This document shows positions 53,237-61,709 of a stretch of 64,000 nt of DNA, piece after piece; positions within the stretch are counted from its first letter, which is position 1, and the number at the start of each line of letters is the position of its first letter. The notes under the pieces are model-generated. The model saw only the letters and a list, made by a program, of their open reading frames with translations, was not told where the DNA came from and ran no database searches. The stretch is from CAZHFW01 sp964531675 (GTDB lineage: Bacteria > Planctomycetota > Phycisphaerae > Phycisphaerales > UBA1924), in the NCBI GenBank assembly GCA_964531675.1, contig CAZHFW010000006.1, positions 62,001 to 126,000 of the forward strand. The letters run 5' to 3'. The position numbers were made by a program, and so were the translations under genes.

Positions 53237-53369
53237 GGCAGCGGCGCAGGCGGCACCGGATGTTCAGGCTTTGATCGTATCACGCCGGGAGCGTGCGGTG
53301 CACGTTTCCTCCGAAGCACCAATTGCCCGATGCGCAACCCGTCCCGAAGGCGAACGCGGAACCAACGTG

Positions 53370-53503
53370 GGTGCCACCACCCGCCCGGGCTCGGCGCAGC
53401 GGGTGGTGTGATGGGCGACTCGGGGCGATCGACGCGCGTGGGTGTGTCGGGAGTTGTGAACGTTCGCACCACCAGCAACGCGGACGTTGCTGGTGGCGGC
53501 ACC
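53370..53503. repeat. 135-bp paired-hairpin repeat (family B), copy 1
   Basis: It begins GGTGCCACCACCCGC and ends GGCGGCACC. Hairpin 1 is CCACCACCCG...CGGGTGGTG; hairpin 2 is CACCACCAGCAACG..CGTTGCTGGTGG. One base (C for T) breaks the end stem. Confidence 0.85.
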
Positions 53504-53527
53504 CGGAGAAGGCGGATCCGACGTGTG

Positions 53528-53662
53528 GGTGCCACCACCCGCGCAGGCTTGGCGCAGCGGGTGGTGTGATCGGGGATACGGGTCGATCGACGCGAGCGGG
53601 TGAGTTGCGAGTTGTGAGACGTTCGCACCACCAGCAACGCGGACGTTGCTGGTGGTGGCACC
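53528..53662. repeat. 135-bp paired-hairpin repeat (family B), copy 2
   Basis: Complete copy 25 bp after copy 1 in the same orientation, with both hairpins and intact GGTGCCACC/GGTGGCACC ends. Confidence 0.88.
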
Positions 53663-53679
53663 TGAGACCTGGCGTTTGC

Positions 53680-53711
53680 AAAACGACAACACGCCCGATT
53701 CCCCGGGCGTG
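53680..53711 (-). terminator. Intrinsic terminator of the basic-protein gene
   Basis: On the minus strand CACGCCCG and CGGGCGTG (53690-53711 on plus) form a stem with a six-base loop, followed by TTGTCGTTTTGC. Confidence 0.75.
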
Positions 53712-53737
53712 CGTCGTGAAGAAAGGCTTGTCGTGGT

Positions 53738-54022
53738 TCAGGCAGCCTTGCGCGTCGTGCGACGGCCGGAGAACGACCAGGTGTTCCACGTCTTGGCGAA
53801 CGTGGTGTTGGTCTTCTTGGCGGTCGTGGTCTTGCGGGCCTTGGTCGTGCGGGTCTTGGCGCGGGCCTTGGTGGTGGTCTTGCGGGCGGTGGTCTTGCCC
53901 GTCGTGGTCTTGGTGGCCTTGGTCGTCGTGCGCTTGGCGGTCGTCGTGCGGCGCTTGCTCGTGCGGCGGGCCTTGCGGGTTTTGGTGGTGCGGGTGGCGG
54001 TGCGCTTGGTGAACGTCGGCAT
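53738..54022 (-). CDS. Small Lys/Arg/Thr-rich histone-like protein
   Basis: 94 aa. About two thirds of the residues are K, R or T in TTTK, TTKA and KTRT repeats. The middle has no hydrophobic core; only the last 20 residues (FAKTWNTWSFSGRR) contain aromatic residues. It has no acidic residue at all. The ATG has GAGG 7 nt upstream and a terminator follows, so it is a well-defined single gene. Like H1-type or AlgP-like proteins it should coat and compact DNA or bind RNA; direct evidence is lacking. Confidence 0.78.
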   Translation of the reverse strand: MPTFTKRTATRTTKTRKARRTSKRRTTTAKRTTTKATKTTTGKTTARKTTTKARAKTRTTKARKTTTAKKTNTTFAKTWNTWSFSGRRTTRKAA

Positions 54023-54282
54023 GAAAAATCCTCGGATCTGTGTGTTGCGGAAGCAACGATGGCCCGACGCTGGCCGCCCCTTGCGGCCGGGAGATGCCCC
54101 GTCACATGATCGGGGCGGATAACGCGGGCGTTATCCGGCACATCGACGCGACTCATCCCACGATTCAGTGCTTTGGCCAAGAATCCTCCGCTTCCGGTCG
54201 ATTTTCACGCTCGCGTGCTGAAGATTGCATGCGACCTCCGACGCCGGAGGGCCTTTTCGAGCGTTTGAAAGAGGAATCAGCT

Positions 54283-55680
54283 GTGTCCACTCCGAGCCAA
54301 GCTTCCGCCCACGACCCCACGCCGCGCGACTGGACGCCGGTGTCGTGGCAAGCTCGCCCGGCGGCGCAGCAGGTGCCGTACGACGATCCCGGCGCGCTCA
54401 AGGCCGCGTGCGATGAACTCCGCAGGCTCCCGCCGCTGGTGACCTCGTGGGAGATCGAGCGCCTCAAGGCGCTGCTGGCCGAGGCCCAGGAAGGCAAGCG
54501 TTTCCTGCTTCAGGGTGGCGACTGCGCCGAAGCCCTGGCCGATTGCACGCCCGAGTCGATTACGAGCAAGCTCAAGATCCTGCTGCAGATGTCGGTTGTG
54601 CTGGTCCACGGCGGGATGAAGCCCGTGATCCGCGTGGGCCGTTTCGCGGGGCAGTACTCCAAGCCCCGCTCCAGCGCGACCGAGACGCGCATCGTCGAGG
54701 GCCAGTCGATCACGCTGCCGAGCTACTTCGGCGATCTGGTCAACCAGGCGGAGTTCACGCCCGAGGCGCGCCGCCCCCAGCCCCACATGATGGTGCGCGG
54801 GTACAAGCACGCTGCGGTGACGCTCAACTTCATCCGCTCCCTGCTCGATGGCGGTTTCGCCGACCTGCACCATCCCGAGTACTGGAACCTGGCGTTCATG
54901 CACCACGCTTCGCTGCCGCCCGAGCGGCGCAGCGAGTACGAACGCATGACGCGCAACCTCGCCGACGGGCTCAAGTTCATGGAAGCCCTGGGCGAGCGTG
55001 CTGTGGACGATCTCACCCGCGTGGAGTTCTTCACGAGCCACGAGGGGCTGGTCCTGGCGTACGAGGCCGCCCAGACCAGGCAGGTCCCGCGCCGCCAGGG
55101 CTGGTACAACCTCACGACCCACCTGCCCTGGATCGGCGAGCGCACCCGTCAGCTCGACGGCGCCCACATCGAGTACTTCCGGGGCATCCGCAATCCCGTG
55201 GGCGTCAAGATCAGCGCCTCGGCCTCACCCGCCGACACCGTCGCGCTGGCCCGCAAGCTCAACCCCGACAACGAGGCGGGCAAGCTCGTCTTCATCACCC
55301 GCATGGGCGCGGGCAAGGCCCCGAGTGCGATCGGCCCCTTGGTTCGCGCCGTCGCGGATCAGGGCATCCGCGTGCTGTGGGTCTGCGACCCCATGCACGG
55401 GAACATGATCAAGACCAAGGGCGGCATCAAGACCCGCTCGTTCGACTCCATCCGCCAGGAACTCGAGGAAACCCACGAGTCCCTCCAGAAGGCCGGCGCT
55501 CATCTCGGCGGCGTGCACTTCGAGATGACCGGCGAGGACGTCACCGAGTGCATCGGAGGCGGCGCGGGCGTGACCGAAGAAGGCCTCACGCTCAACTACG
55601 CCTCGGCCTGTGATCCGCGCCTCAACTACTCCCAGGCGCTCGAACTGGCGTTCATCCTCGCGGCCCGCATGCGCGGGTGA
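54283..55680 (+). CDS. Class II 3-deoxy-7-phosphoheptulonate (DAHP) synthase
   Basis: 465 aa. It condenses phosphoenolpyruvate and erythrose 4-phosphate in the first step of the shikimate pathway. Class II (plant and AroG-Mycobacterium type) features are present: DWTPVSWQARPAAQQVPY at the start, FLLQGGDCAEALADC, IRVGRFAGQYSKPRS, FFTSHEGLVLAYE, GVKISASASP, DPMHGN and HFEMTGEDVTEC. The GTG start has AGAGGAA about 8 nt upstream and matches the usual length. It serves the same pathway as TrpE at 25266. Family B repeats begin 31 bp after the stop. Confidence 0.94.
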   Translation: MSTPSQASAHDPTPRDWTPVSWQARPAAQQVPYDDPGALKAACDELRRLPPLVTSWEIERLKALLAEAQEGKRFLLQGGDCAEALADCTPESITSKLKILLQMSVVLVHGGMKPVIRVGRFAGQYSKPRSSATETRIVEGQSITLPSYFGDLVNQAEFTPEARRPQPHMMVRGYKHAAVTLNFIRSLLDGGFADLHHPEYWNLAFMHHASLPPERRSEYERMTRNLADGLKFMEALGERAVDDLTRVEFFTSHEGLVLAYEAAQTRQVPRRQGWYNLTTHLPWIGERTRQLDGAHIEYFRGIRNPVGVKISASASPADTVALARKLNPDNEAGKLVFITRMGAGKAPSAIGPLVRAVADQGIRVLWVCDPMHGNMIKTKGGIKTRSFDSIRQELEETHESLQKAGAHLGGVHFEMTGEDVTECIGGGAGVTEEGLTLNYASACDPRLNYSQALELAFILAARMRG

Positions 55681-55711
55681 GTCCCGATCAACCTCGAAGT
55701 CGCGCCTGCAG

Positions 55712-55957
55712 GGTGCCACCACCCGCGCAGGCTCGGCGCAGCGGGTGGTGTGACTCGGCGATACGGGTCGATCGACGCGGCGGGTGAGTTGCGAGCTGTG
55801 GAACGTNNNNNNNNNNNNNNNNNNNNNNNNNNNNNNNNNNNNNNNNNNNNNNNNNNNNNNNNNNNNNNNNNNNNNNNNNNNNNNNNNNNNNNNNNNNNNN
55901 NNNNNNCTGTGGAACGTTCGCACCACCAGCAACGAAGACGTTGCTGGTGGTGGCACC
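55712..55957. repeat. 135-bp paired-hairpin repeats (family B), copies 3 and 4, split by an assembly gap
   Basis: Hairpin 1 and spacer are readable at 55712-55806; hairpin 2 resumes at 55907-55957 after 100 N. Either one copy contains the gap or several units are missing. Confidence 0.75.
55807..55906. other. Assembly gap, 100 N
   Basis: Exactly 100 undetermined bases inside a repeat. A round number usually marks a gap of unknown size. Confidence 0.95.
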
Positions 55958-55973
55958 CGGAGAGGGCGGAATC

Positions 55974-56108
55974 GGTGCCACCATCCGCGCAGGCTCGGCG
56001 CAGCGGGTGGTGCGACTCGGCGATACGGGTCGATCGACGCGGCGGGTGAGTTGCGAGCTGTGGAACGTTCGCACCACCAGCAACGAAGACGTTGCTGGTG
56101 GTGGCACC
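55974..56108. repeat. 135-bp paired-hairpin repeat (family B), copy 5
   Basis: Complete unit, nearly identical to the flanks of the gap, ending 5 bp before the stop of the HYExAFE gene. Confidence 0.88.
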
Positions 56109-56112
56109 CGGA

Positions 56113-56778
56113 TCAGAGCCTTTCCACCCGGCCCGAGAAGGGCTGGCTGGCACGTTCAAAGTCTTCGGTGGAGAGGTGCACCGTTCCCCAGCTCAGGCTC
56201 CGGGGCTTCATCAGGCGTCGGTACATGTCCAGGCGCACGGCGCGGATCGCGTACCAACGGCCGCGATGTTCGAAGACTTCCTGGAACAGCCCGTCGGGAG
56301 GCTGCTCGTCGCACCAGTACACGAAGACGAACGCTGCGGCGAACTCGGGCCCGAAGAGTTTCTCCCAGGTGTGGAGCGAGTCCACGTCTTCCTGCGTCAC
56401 CCAGGACTCGAGCCGGCCTCGGTTCTGGCCCGCGGTCGGGATTGAGCTGCGCGGGTGTTCTTCGGAGTCACCCGCTTTGCGAGGGCGGCGTGCGACCTTG
56501 CGTCCCTTGATTTCCACGAGCAGGTTCGCGGGCTGATTCGGATCGGTGGGACGCACGCCGTCTTGCCCATAGATCACGAAGTCGAACGACTTGAGCGCCA
56601 CGTTTTTCTGGCCCGCCTGGTCGGTGATGGTGAGCCTGAGGTTGTGATCCTCGGGCAGGAGCGCGCGCTTGGCCTCGTCCACCGCGACGTAGGGGATCCG
56701 CCGGGACCTCAGAAAGGTCTCGAAGGCCTGCTCGTAATGGTGGCGTCGCTGCGTCAAAGGCGAGAGTTCCGCGGGCAT
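56113..56778 (-). CDS. HYExAFE family protein, possible PD-(D/E)XK nuclease fold
   Basis: 221 aa. The HHYEQAFETFL motif at about 13-23 and the RRIPYVAVDEAKRAL that follows define the planctomycete HYExAFE family of unknown function. SFDFVIYG (about 55-62) and, about 20 residues later, LLVEIKGRK have the D...E-x-K spacing of PD-(D/E)XK nucleases. The C-terminal half (VFVYWCDEQ, RWYAIRAVRLDMY) continues as strands. The ATG at 56778 starts just before the motif. The stop almost touches a family B repeat. Nuclease activity is an inference from one motif. Confidence 0.82.
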   Translation of the reverse strand: MPAELSPLTQRRHHYEQAFETFLRSRRIPYVAVDEAKRALLPEDHNLRLTITDQAGQKNVALKSFDFVIYGQDGVRPTDPNQPANLLVEIKGRKVARRPRKAGDSEEHPRSSIPTAGQNRGRLESWVTQEDVDSLHTWEKLFGPEFAAAFVFVYWCDEQPPDGLFQEVFEHRGRWYAIRAVRLDMYRRLMKPRSLSWGTVHLSTEDFERASQPFSGRVERL

Positions 56779-56873
56779 GGGCGCACCCCAGGCGGGGAGG
56801 CCCCGCGACCAAGTGTAGAAAGCCACTGCGGGGAACAAAACGATCAATCCGCGCCCACAAAGTTGTGTCGCGC

Positions 56874-57008
56874 GGTGGCACCAGCCGCGCAGGCTCGGCG
56901 GAGCGGGTGGTGCGATCGGCGACTCGGGTGAATCGACGCGAGCGGGAGAGTTTCGAGTTGTGGAACGTTCGCACCACCAGCAACGAAGACGTTGCTGGTG
57001 GTGGCACC
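56874..57008. repeat. 135-bp paired-hairpin repeat (family B), copy 6
   Basis: Diverged left end (GGTGGCACCAGCCGC) but intact hairpin 2. It lies between the HYExAFE promoter side and the mlaD stop. Confidence 0.82.
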
Positions 57009-57044
57009 CAGCGCGCACCCTGCACGCGGCACCCGGCGTCCGAC

Positions 57045-58334
57045 TTAGTTCTTCTGGTCCTTGACCATGCGGTCGAGCAGATCGCGTTCGACCTGGTCGT
57101 ACTTCTCGAACTTCTGGCGGAGGCTCGTGCGGAGCTTCTCGATCTCCACCGCCTGCTCGGGCGAGGCGCCGGTGCGTGAGGCCTCCAGGACCGCAGCGAG
57201 GGACTCGCTGGTGGCGCGGAGGTCGCTGACGGCGCTGGCGTACGCGCGGGCCGAGTCGTAGAGCAGCTCCTGCTCGGTCTCCTTTTTGCTCGGGCGGTAC
57301 AACAGACGCCAGGGCTGGGCCCGGATCTCGATCATCGCGAGCTTGAGCTGGTCGGTCGCGAGGCGGGCGTTGGCCAGCGCCTTCTCGATATTGGGCGTCT
57401 GCTCGGTCACCAGACCGCTGACGTTCAGCGCGAGCTTGCGGAACTCTTCCAGGGACTCCTTGCCGGCGGCGACCGCGGCGTCCACGTGGTCCATGGTCTG
57501 GGTCTTGAACCGCTCGGTCACGTCCGTGACGTTGGCGATGGTCTGGTCGATCTTGGGACGGTTGTCCTTGAGCGCGTTGTCGAGCCCGGTCGTGAAGTCC
57601 TTGGCCTTGGCGACCGCGGCGTCGGCCTGGTTCATCCAGGGGTCGAGCCGCTTGGAGAAGCCCTCGGCGTTGTTCACGATGCGGTCACCCGCAGCGGTCC
57701 ACTCGCCCGCCTTGCCGCGCACGTCCGCGGTGATCTGGCGCACGTTCTCAACGGTCTCGTTGATCTTGGGCTTGTTGGTCTCGGTGATTTCCTTGAAGTT
57801 GCGCATCGTGTCGCGCGCGTCGGTGATGATCTCCGGGATCCGGCTGATCACGTCCGGGCCGATCCCGGCCTGCGCCAGGAACCCGGGCGGCGCCAGGCCT
57901 CCCTTGATCGTCGCGCCCGCCTCGAGCCTCCCGGCCTTGCCCGACGGATCGCCGATCGACCAGATGTTGATCGTCGTCAGCGAGCCGAGCAGCGGGCGCT
58001 CGAGCGAGAACTTGGCGTCCTTGTAGAGGGTCACGTCCTTCTTGACTTCGATCGCGACGTCGATGCCGTCGGCGACCGAGTCACCGCCCGCAGCTTGCGC
58101 CTTGGCGAGCTCGACGCTGAGCACCTTGCCGACCAGCTGGCCGCCAAGCTGCACGTCGGAGCCTTTCTTCAGGCCGACGGCGCCGTCCTGGACCGTGAAG
58201 CGCACGGTGTACTTCACCGTGGGTCCGAGCCCGGAGATGGAAGCCAGGGTGAAGGCCATCGCGACCGCCAGAATCAGGCTGCCGACGACAAACACACCCG
58301 CGAGCACGTTGTTGCGAGACGACCCTCGAGCCAT
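57045..58334 (-). CDS. mlaD: MlaD/MCE family lipid-transport protein
   Basis: 429 aa. One membrane helix (about 9-32) anchors a periplasmic MCE domain (about 38-120: YTVRFTVQDGAVGLKKGSDVQLGGQLVGKV). The last 300 residues are a long helical region rich in A, E and K (about 160-400), longer than in E. coli MlaD (183 aa) and more like the larger MCE proteins of Mycobacterium. MlaD forms a hexameric ring that shuttles phospholipids between membranes. The ATPase gene lies 60 bp upstream on the same strand. The permease MlaE is not in the window. Confidence 0.88.
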   Translation of the reverse strand: MARGSSRNNVLAGVFVVGSLILAVAMAFTLASISGLGPTVKYTVRFTVQDGAVGLKKGSDVQLGGQLVGKVLSVELAKAQAAGGDSVADGIDVAIEVKKDVTLYKDAKFSLERPLLGSLTTINIWSIGDPSGKAGRLEAGATIKGGLAPPGFLAQAGIGPDVISRIPEIITDARDTMRNFKEITETNKPKINETVENVRQITADVRGKAGEWTAAGDRIVNNAEGFSKRLDPWMNQADAAVAKAKDFTTGLDNALKDNRPKIDQTIANVTDVTERFKTQTMDHVDAAVAAGKESLEEFRKLALNVSGLVTEQTPNIEKALANARLATDQLKLAMIEIRAQPWRLLYRPSKKETEQELLYDSARAYASAVSDLRATSESLAAVLEASRTGASPEQAVEIEKLRTSLRQKFEKYDQVERDLLDRMVKDQKN

Positions 58335-58342
58335 AGTCCGTT

Positions 58343-58348
58343 AGGTTA
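58343..58348 (-). promoter_or_regulatory. Candidate -10 hexamer TAACCT for mlaD
   Basis: It ends 8 nt before the mlaD ATG, in the 60-bp space after the ATPase gene, so mlaD may have its own promoter. Confidence 0.42.
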
Positions 58349-58394
58349 GCCGATCCGGCCCGTGTCGGAGTGCCCGGGAGCAATCCGGGGCTGG

Positions 58395-59309
58395 TCAGCG
58401 GCTGGGGACGACACTGGGTACCGGCGCCGGCTCGTGCTGGATGCCGAGCAGGTCGTCCGCGAAGCTGCTGGCGTTCTTGCGCTCGGTGATGGGTCCCTCG
58501 GCGTCGCCGCGGAGGAACTGGCGGATGAGCCTTTCAGGCTCGGGCAGGCCCGACGACTCCGCCTCGGTCATGCGCCGGAGGCGGTCGTACCAGTCCCGGC
58601 TCTCGACCTTGATCATCTTGCCCTTGTCGAGCATGGCCATGCGGTCGGCGATGGTGAACGCCGAGTCCATCTCGTGGGTGACGACGACCGAGGTGACGCC
58701 GAGCTGCTTGGACAGGGCGATGATGAGCTGGTCGATCTGGGCGCTGGTGACCGGGTCCAGACCCGCCGAGGGCTCGTCGTAGAAGAGCACCTGGGGGTCA
58801 AGGGCCAGGGCGCGGGCCAGGCCCGCACGCTTCTTCATGCCGCCGGAGATCTGCGCGGGGTACTTGTCCGCGTGCTCGCGGAGGCCGACCAGCTCGAGCT
58901 TGATCTTGACCTGGATGTCGATGATGTCGGAGTCCAGGTCGGAGTGCTCGCGGAGCGGCAGGGCCACGTTTTCCGCAAGCGTCATGGAGTTGAACAGGGC
59001 GCCCGACTGGAACAGGATGCCGAAGCGCTTGCGCACTTCATTCAGCGCGTCCTCGTCCAGGTCCGCGATGTTGTGCCCGAGCATCCAGATCTCGCCCTGG
59101 TCGGGCTGGAACGAGCCGATCAGGTGGCGCAGCATGGTGCTCTTGCCCGAGCCTGAGCCGCCCATGATGACCATGGTCTCGCCCGGATAGATGTCCAGGT
59201 TGATGCCGTCGAGCACCGTCTGCGGGCCGAAGCGCTTGACCACGCTCTTGCACGAGATGATCGGGTCGCGCTTGGGTGCAGCAGGGATGGAAGTGTCGGT
59301 GGGGGGCAT
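58395..59309 (-). CDS. mlaF: ABC transporter ATP-binding protein, MlaF type
   Basis: 304 aa. Walker A GGSGSGKS, signature ISGGMKKRAGLARAL (the GGM...R-A variant of MlaF/Ttg2A), Walker B with FYDEPSAGLDPVTS, and switch histidine in VVVTHEMDSAF. After about residue 245 it has a C-terminal extension (DWYDRLRRMTEAESSGLPEPERLIRQFLRG) like the one that docks MlaB-type partners. It powers lipid transport together with MlaD at 57045. The ATG at 59309 is used; upstream in-frame starts exist. Confidence 0.9.
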   Translation of the reverse strand: MPPTDTSIPAAPKRDPIISCKSVVKRFGPQTVLDGINLDIYPGETMVIMGGSGSGKSTMLRHLIGSFQPDQGEIWMLGHNIADLDEDALNEVRKRFGILFQSGALFNSMTLAENVALPLREHSDLDSDIIDIQVKIKLELVGLREHADKYPAQISGGMKKRAGLARALALDPQVLFYDEPSAGLDPVTSAQIDQLIIALSKQLGVTSVVVTHEMDSAFTIADRMAMLDKGKMIKVESRDWYDRLRRMTEAESSGLPEPERLIRQFLRGDAEGPITERKNASSFADDLLGIQHEPAPVPSVVPSR

Positions 59310-59390
59310 CACGAGAGATCCACGAGGACCCAGCATCGCCAAACCCCCGCGGGTTTGCAAGGCCCAAGGCCCAAGCGGCGGACTCTAGGA

Positions 59391-59482
59391 CGTTCGCACC
59401 ACCCGAAAGGATGGGAATCGGTGCCAACATCCGCGCAGGCTTGGCGCAGCGGGTGGTGCGATCGGCGACCGGGTTGGTGGAC
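59391..59482. repeat. 135-bp paired-hairpin repeat (family B), copy 7, cut by a gap
   Basis: A truncated right end (CGTTCGCACCACCC at 59391) is followed by a new unit from 59420 (GGTGCCAACATCCGC) that runs into 100 N. Confidence 0.75.
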
Positions 59483-59582
59483 NNNNNNNNNNNNNNNNNN
59501 NNNNNNNNNNNNNNNNNNNNNNNNNNNNNNNNNNNNNNNNNNNNNNNNNNNNNNNNNNNNNNNNNNNNNNNNNNNNNNNNNN
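59483..59582. other. Assembly gap, 100 N
   Basis: Second gap of exactly 100 N, again inside a family B cluster; copy number here is not known. Confidence 0.95.
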
Positions 59583-59595
59583 AAAGGATGGAATC

Positions 59596-59729
59596 GGTGC
59601 CACCATCCGCGCAGGCTTGGCGCAGCGGGTGGTGCGATCGGCGACCGGGTTGGTGGACTCCAGCGTGGGGGTTGGAGGTTGTGGGTCATTTGCACCACCC
59701 GCAACGTGGACGTTGCGGGTGGTGGCACC
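59596..59729. repeat. 135-bp paired-hairpin repeat (family B), copy 8
   Basis: Hairpin 2 has CACCACCCGCAACG..CGTTGCGGGTGGTG, where C-G replaces the A-T pair seen in copies 1-6. Confidence 0.87.
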
Positions 59730-59744
59730 CGAAAGGATGGAATC

Positions 59745-59878
59745 GGTGCCACCATCCGCGCAGGCTTGGCGCAGCGGGTGGTGCGAACGGCGACCGGGCC
59801 GGTGGACGCGAGCGTGACGACCGGGGTTTGTGGGACGGTCGCACCACCCGCAACGCGGACGTTGCGGGTGGTGGCACC
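59745..59878. repeat. 135-bp paired-hairpin repeat (family B), copy 9
   Basis: Complete; same hairpin-2 variant as copy 8. It ends 15 bp before the start of the TSUP gene, so it overlaps that gene's promoter. Confidence 0.87.
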
Positions 59879-59882
59879 CACG

Positions 59883-59888
59883 TAGCAT
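59883..59888 (+). promoter_or_regulatory. Candidate -10 hexamer TAGCAT
   Basis: It ends 5 nt before the TSUP ATG. Its -35 region would lie inside repeat copy 9. Confidence 0.4.
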
Positions 59889-59893
59889 CCGGC

Positions 59894-60694
59894 ATGCCCG
59901 ACTGGTGGTCGATTCTGATCGTCGCGCTGGTCTCGCTGGCCGCAGCGGGCCTCACGTTTTTCTCAGGCTTTGGCCTGGGCACGCTGCTCATGCCCGTCTT
60001 GGCCTTCTTCGTGCCTGCGCCGGTCGCGATCGCGGCGACCGCGGTCGTGCACCTGATCAATAACCTGTTCAAGCTCGCGCTGATGGGGCGGCACGCCGAC
60101 CGCAAGGTGCTCATCCGCTTCGGGCTCGGCACCGTGCCTTTCACGTTCCTGGGCGCCTGGCTCCTGACCACCATGTCGGGCGCGACCGCGCTGGCGAGCT
60201 ATCACCTGGGGCACCGCCTCTGCGAGATCACGCCTCTGAAACTCGTGCTGGCGGGCGTGATCGGCTTCTTCGCGGTGCTCGAACTCTCGCCTCGATTTCA
60301 GAAGCTCGAGCTGGACCCCCGATGGCTTCCACTGGGCGGCGCACTTTCCGGGTTCTTCGGAGGTTTCTCGGGGCACCAGGGCGCGCTGCGATCCGCCTTC
60401 CTGGTCCGGGCCGGGCTCTCCAAGGAGGGCCTCGTCGGGACGCGCGTGGTGCTGGCCTGCGTGGTCGACAGCATCCGGCTGCTGGTCTACGGCGTCGGCC
60501 TTCCTGCGGCCGAAGCCCACCGCCTGACCGATGCCCGCACCCTGTGGCTCGCCCTCCCGGCCTGTGCTGCGGCGCTGTTGGGGACCATGGCCGGGGCCAG
60601 ACTGCTGCGGAGCGTGACCTTGGAGCAGGTACGCCTCCTGGTCGGGGTGATGCTGGTGGTGATCGCGGGGCTGATGGGATCCGGGGTGGTGTGA
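59894..60694 (+). CDS. TSUP (TauE/SafE) family membrane transporter
   Basis: 266 aa, almost entirely hydrophobic, with about eight membrane helices. The two family repeats are visible: FFSGFGLGTLLMPVLAFF near the N-terminus and LGGALSGFFGGFSGHQGALRSAFLV in the middle, each with the G-x-G-G-rich turn. TSUP proteins export or import sulfite, sulfoacetate or other small anions. No sulfur-metabolism gene is nearby, so the substrate is unknown. The ATG directly follows repeat copy 9. Confidence 0.87.
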   Translation: MPDWWSILIVALVSLAAAGLTFFSGFGLGTLLMPVLAFFVPAPVAIAATAVVHLINNLFKLALMGRHADRKVLIRFGLGTVPFTFLGAWLLTTMSGATALASYHLGHRLCEITPLKLVLAGVIGFFAVLELSPRFQKLELDPRWLPLGGALSGFFGGFSGHQGALRSAFLVRAGLSKEGLVGTRVVLACVVDSIRLLVYGVGLPAAEAHRLTDARTLWLALPACAAALLGTMAGARLLRSVTLEQVRLLVGVMLVVIAGLMGSGVV

Positions 60695-60727
60695 CCGGAT
60701 TGGTTTCTGTTTGGTCGGGCCCGCGCC

Positions 60728-60733
60728 TATCGT
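60728..60733 (+). promoter_or_regulatory. Candidate -10 hexamer TATCGT for atpG
   Basis: It ends 9 nt before the atpG ATG, consistent with transcription independent of the upstream gene. Confidence 0.48.
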
Positions 60734-60742
60734 TCTCCCCCT

Positions 60743-61627
60743 ATGGCGAAGACCCGCGAGATCAAGAAGCGCATCAAGGCCGTCGGCAACATCAAGCGCA
60801 TCACCAAGACGATGCAGATGATCGCCACGGCGAAGTTCGCCCAGTCGCAGTCGCGCGTGGTGGCGTCCAAGCCTTACACGCAGACGATCTTCGAGCTCGT
60901 CGGTGATCTGGCCGGCGCCGCGGGCGACGTCACGCACCCGCTGCTCCAGGAGTCGGGCTCGGGCCCCGAGCTGACGCTCATCATCACCAGCGATCGCGGT
61001 CTTTGCGGTCCGTACAACGGGTCGGTGCTGCGCAGGGCGATGGCCCTGGTCCGCGAGCATCCTTCGGTGAAGTCCGGGCAGATCGAGCTCGTCGGCAAGA
61101 AGGGCGCCGGCGCGATGAAGTTCAACAAGATCCCCGTCGCCAAGCTCCACGCCATCGGCGACAAGCCCACCTACGAGCAGGTCCAGCAGATCGCGGATGA
61201 CTACATGCAGCGCTTCACTTCGGGCCAGATCAGCAAGGTCCGCGTGATCTACATGAAGTTCATCTCGGCCGGTCGCCAGACCCCCGAGGTGCTCCAGCTG
61301 CTCCCCTTCGATCCCTCCGCAGCCAAGCCGGCGAACAGCTCCGCCGAGGGCGCCAAGTCCAAGGCGAGCATCAACTACGAGTTCAGCCCGGATGCAGCGA
61401 CGCTGCTCGGGGATCTGCTCCCGGCTGCGGTGAAGGCGGTGCTCTTCCAGGCGATCCAGGAGTCGATCGTGTCGGAGAACATCGCCCGCATGGTCGCGAT
61501 GAAGGCCGCCACCGACAACGCCGGCAAGATGGGCAAGGCGCTGACCCGCAAGTACAACCGCGCCCGCCAGTCCCAGATCACCACCGAGCTGACCGAGATC
61601 ATCTCGGGTGCTGCAGCCCTCGAGTAA
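60743..61627 (+). CDS. atpG: ATP synthase gamma subunit
   Basis: 294 aa. The central rotor stalk of F1. N-terminal REIKKRIKAVGNIKRITKTMQMIATAKF and C-terminal ARMVAMKAATDNAGKMGKALTRKYNRARQSQITTELTEI are the conserved coiled-coil ends; ITSDRGLCGPYNGSV is in the middle. The gene is separated from all other F1Fo genes: a transporter lies upstream and a response regulator downstream. It has its own promoter-like hexamer and terminator. Normal length and no defects. Confidence 0.95.
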   Translation: MAKTREIKKRIKAVGNIKRITKTMQMIATAKFAQSQSRVVASKPYTQTIFELVGDLAGAAGDVTHPLLQESGSGPELTLIITSDRGLCGPYNGSVLRRAMALVREHPSVKSGQIELVGKKGAGAMKFNKIPVAKLHAIGDKPTYEQVQQIADDYMQRFTSGQISKVRVIYMKFISAGRQTPEVLQLLPFDPSAAKPANSSAEGAKSKASINYEFSPDAATLLGDLLPAAVKAVLFQAIQESIVSENIARMVAMKAATDNAGKMGKALTRKYNRARQSQITTELTEIISGAAALE

Positions 61628-61651
61628 GCCGGAATCTCCAAGCACTCATCC

Positions 61652-61686
61652 ACCCGCCCGCGCATCCCGCGGGCGGGTTTGTTTTT
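61652..61686 (+). terminator. Intrinsic terminator after atpG
   Basis: ACCCGCCCGCG pairs with CGCGGGCGGGT around a short loop, followed by TTGTTTTT. Confidence 0.88.
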
Positions 61687-61709
61687 GGGAGTGTGAAGGG
61701 ACAGAAATC

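Noticed and set aside
55712..56108. Short reading frames running through the N gap and the repeats
   Set aside because: They exist only because undetermined bases contain no stop codon; they translate the hairpin repeats.
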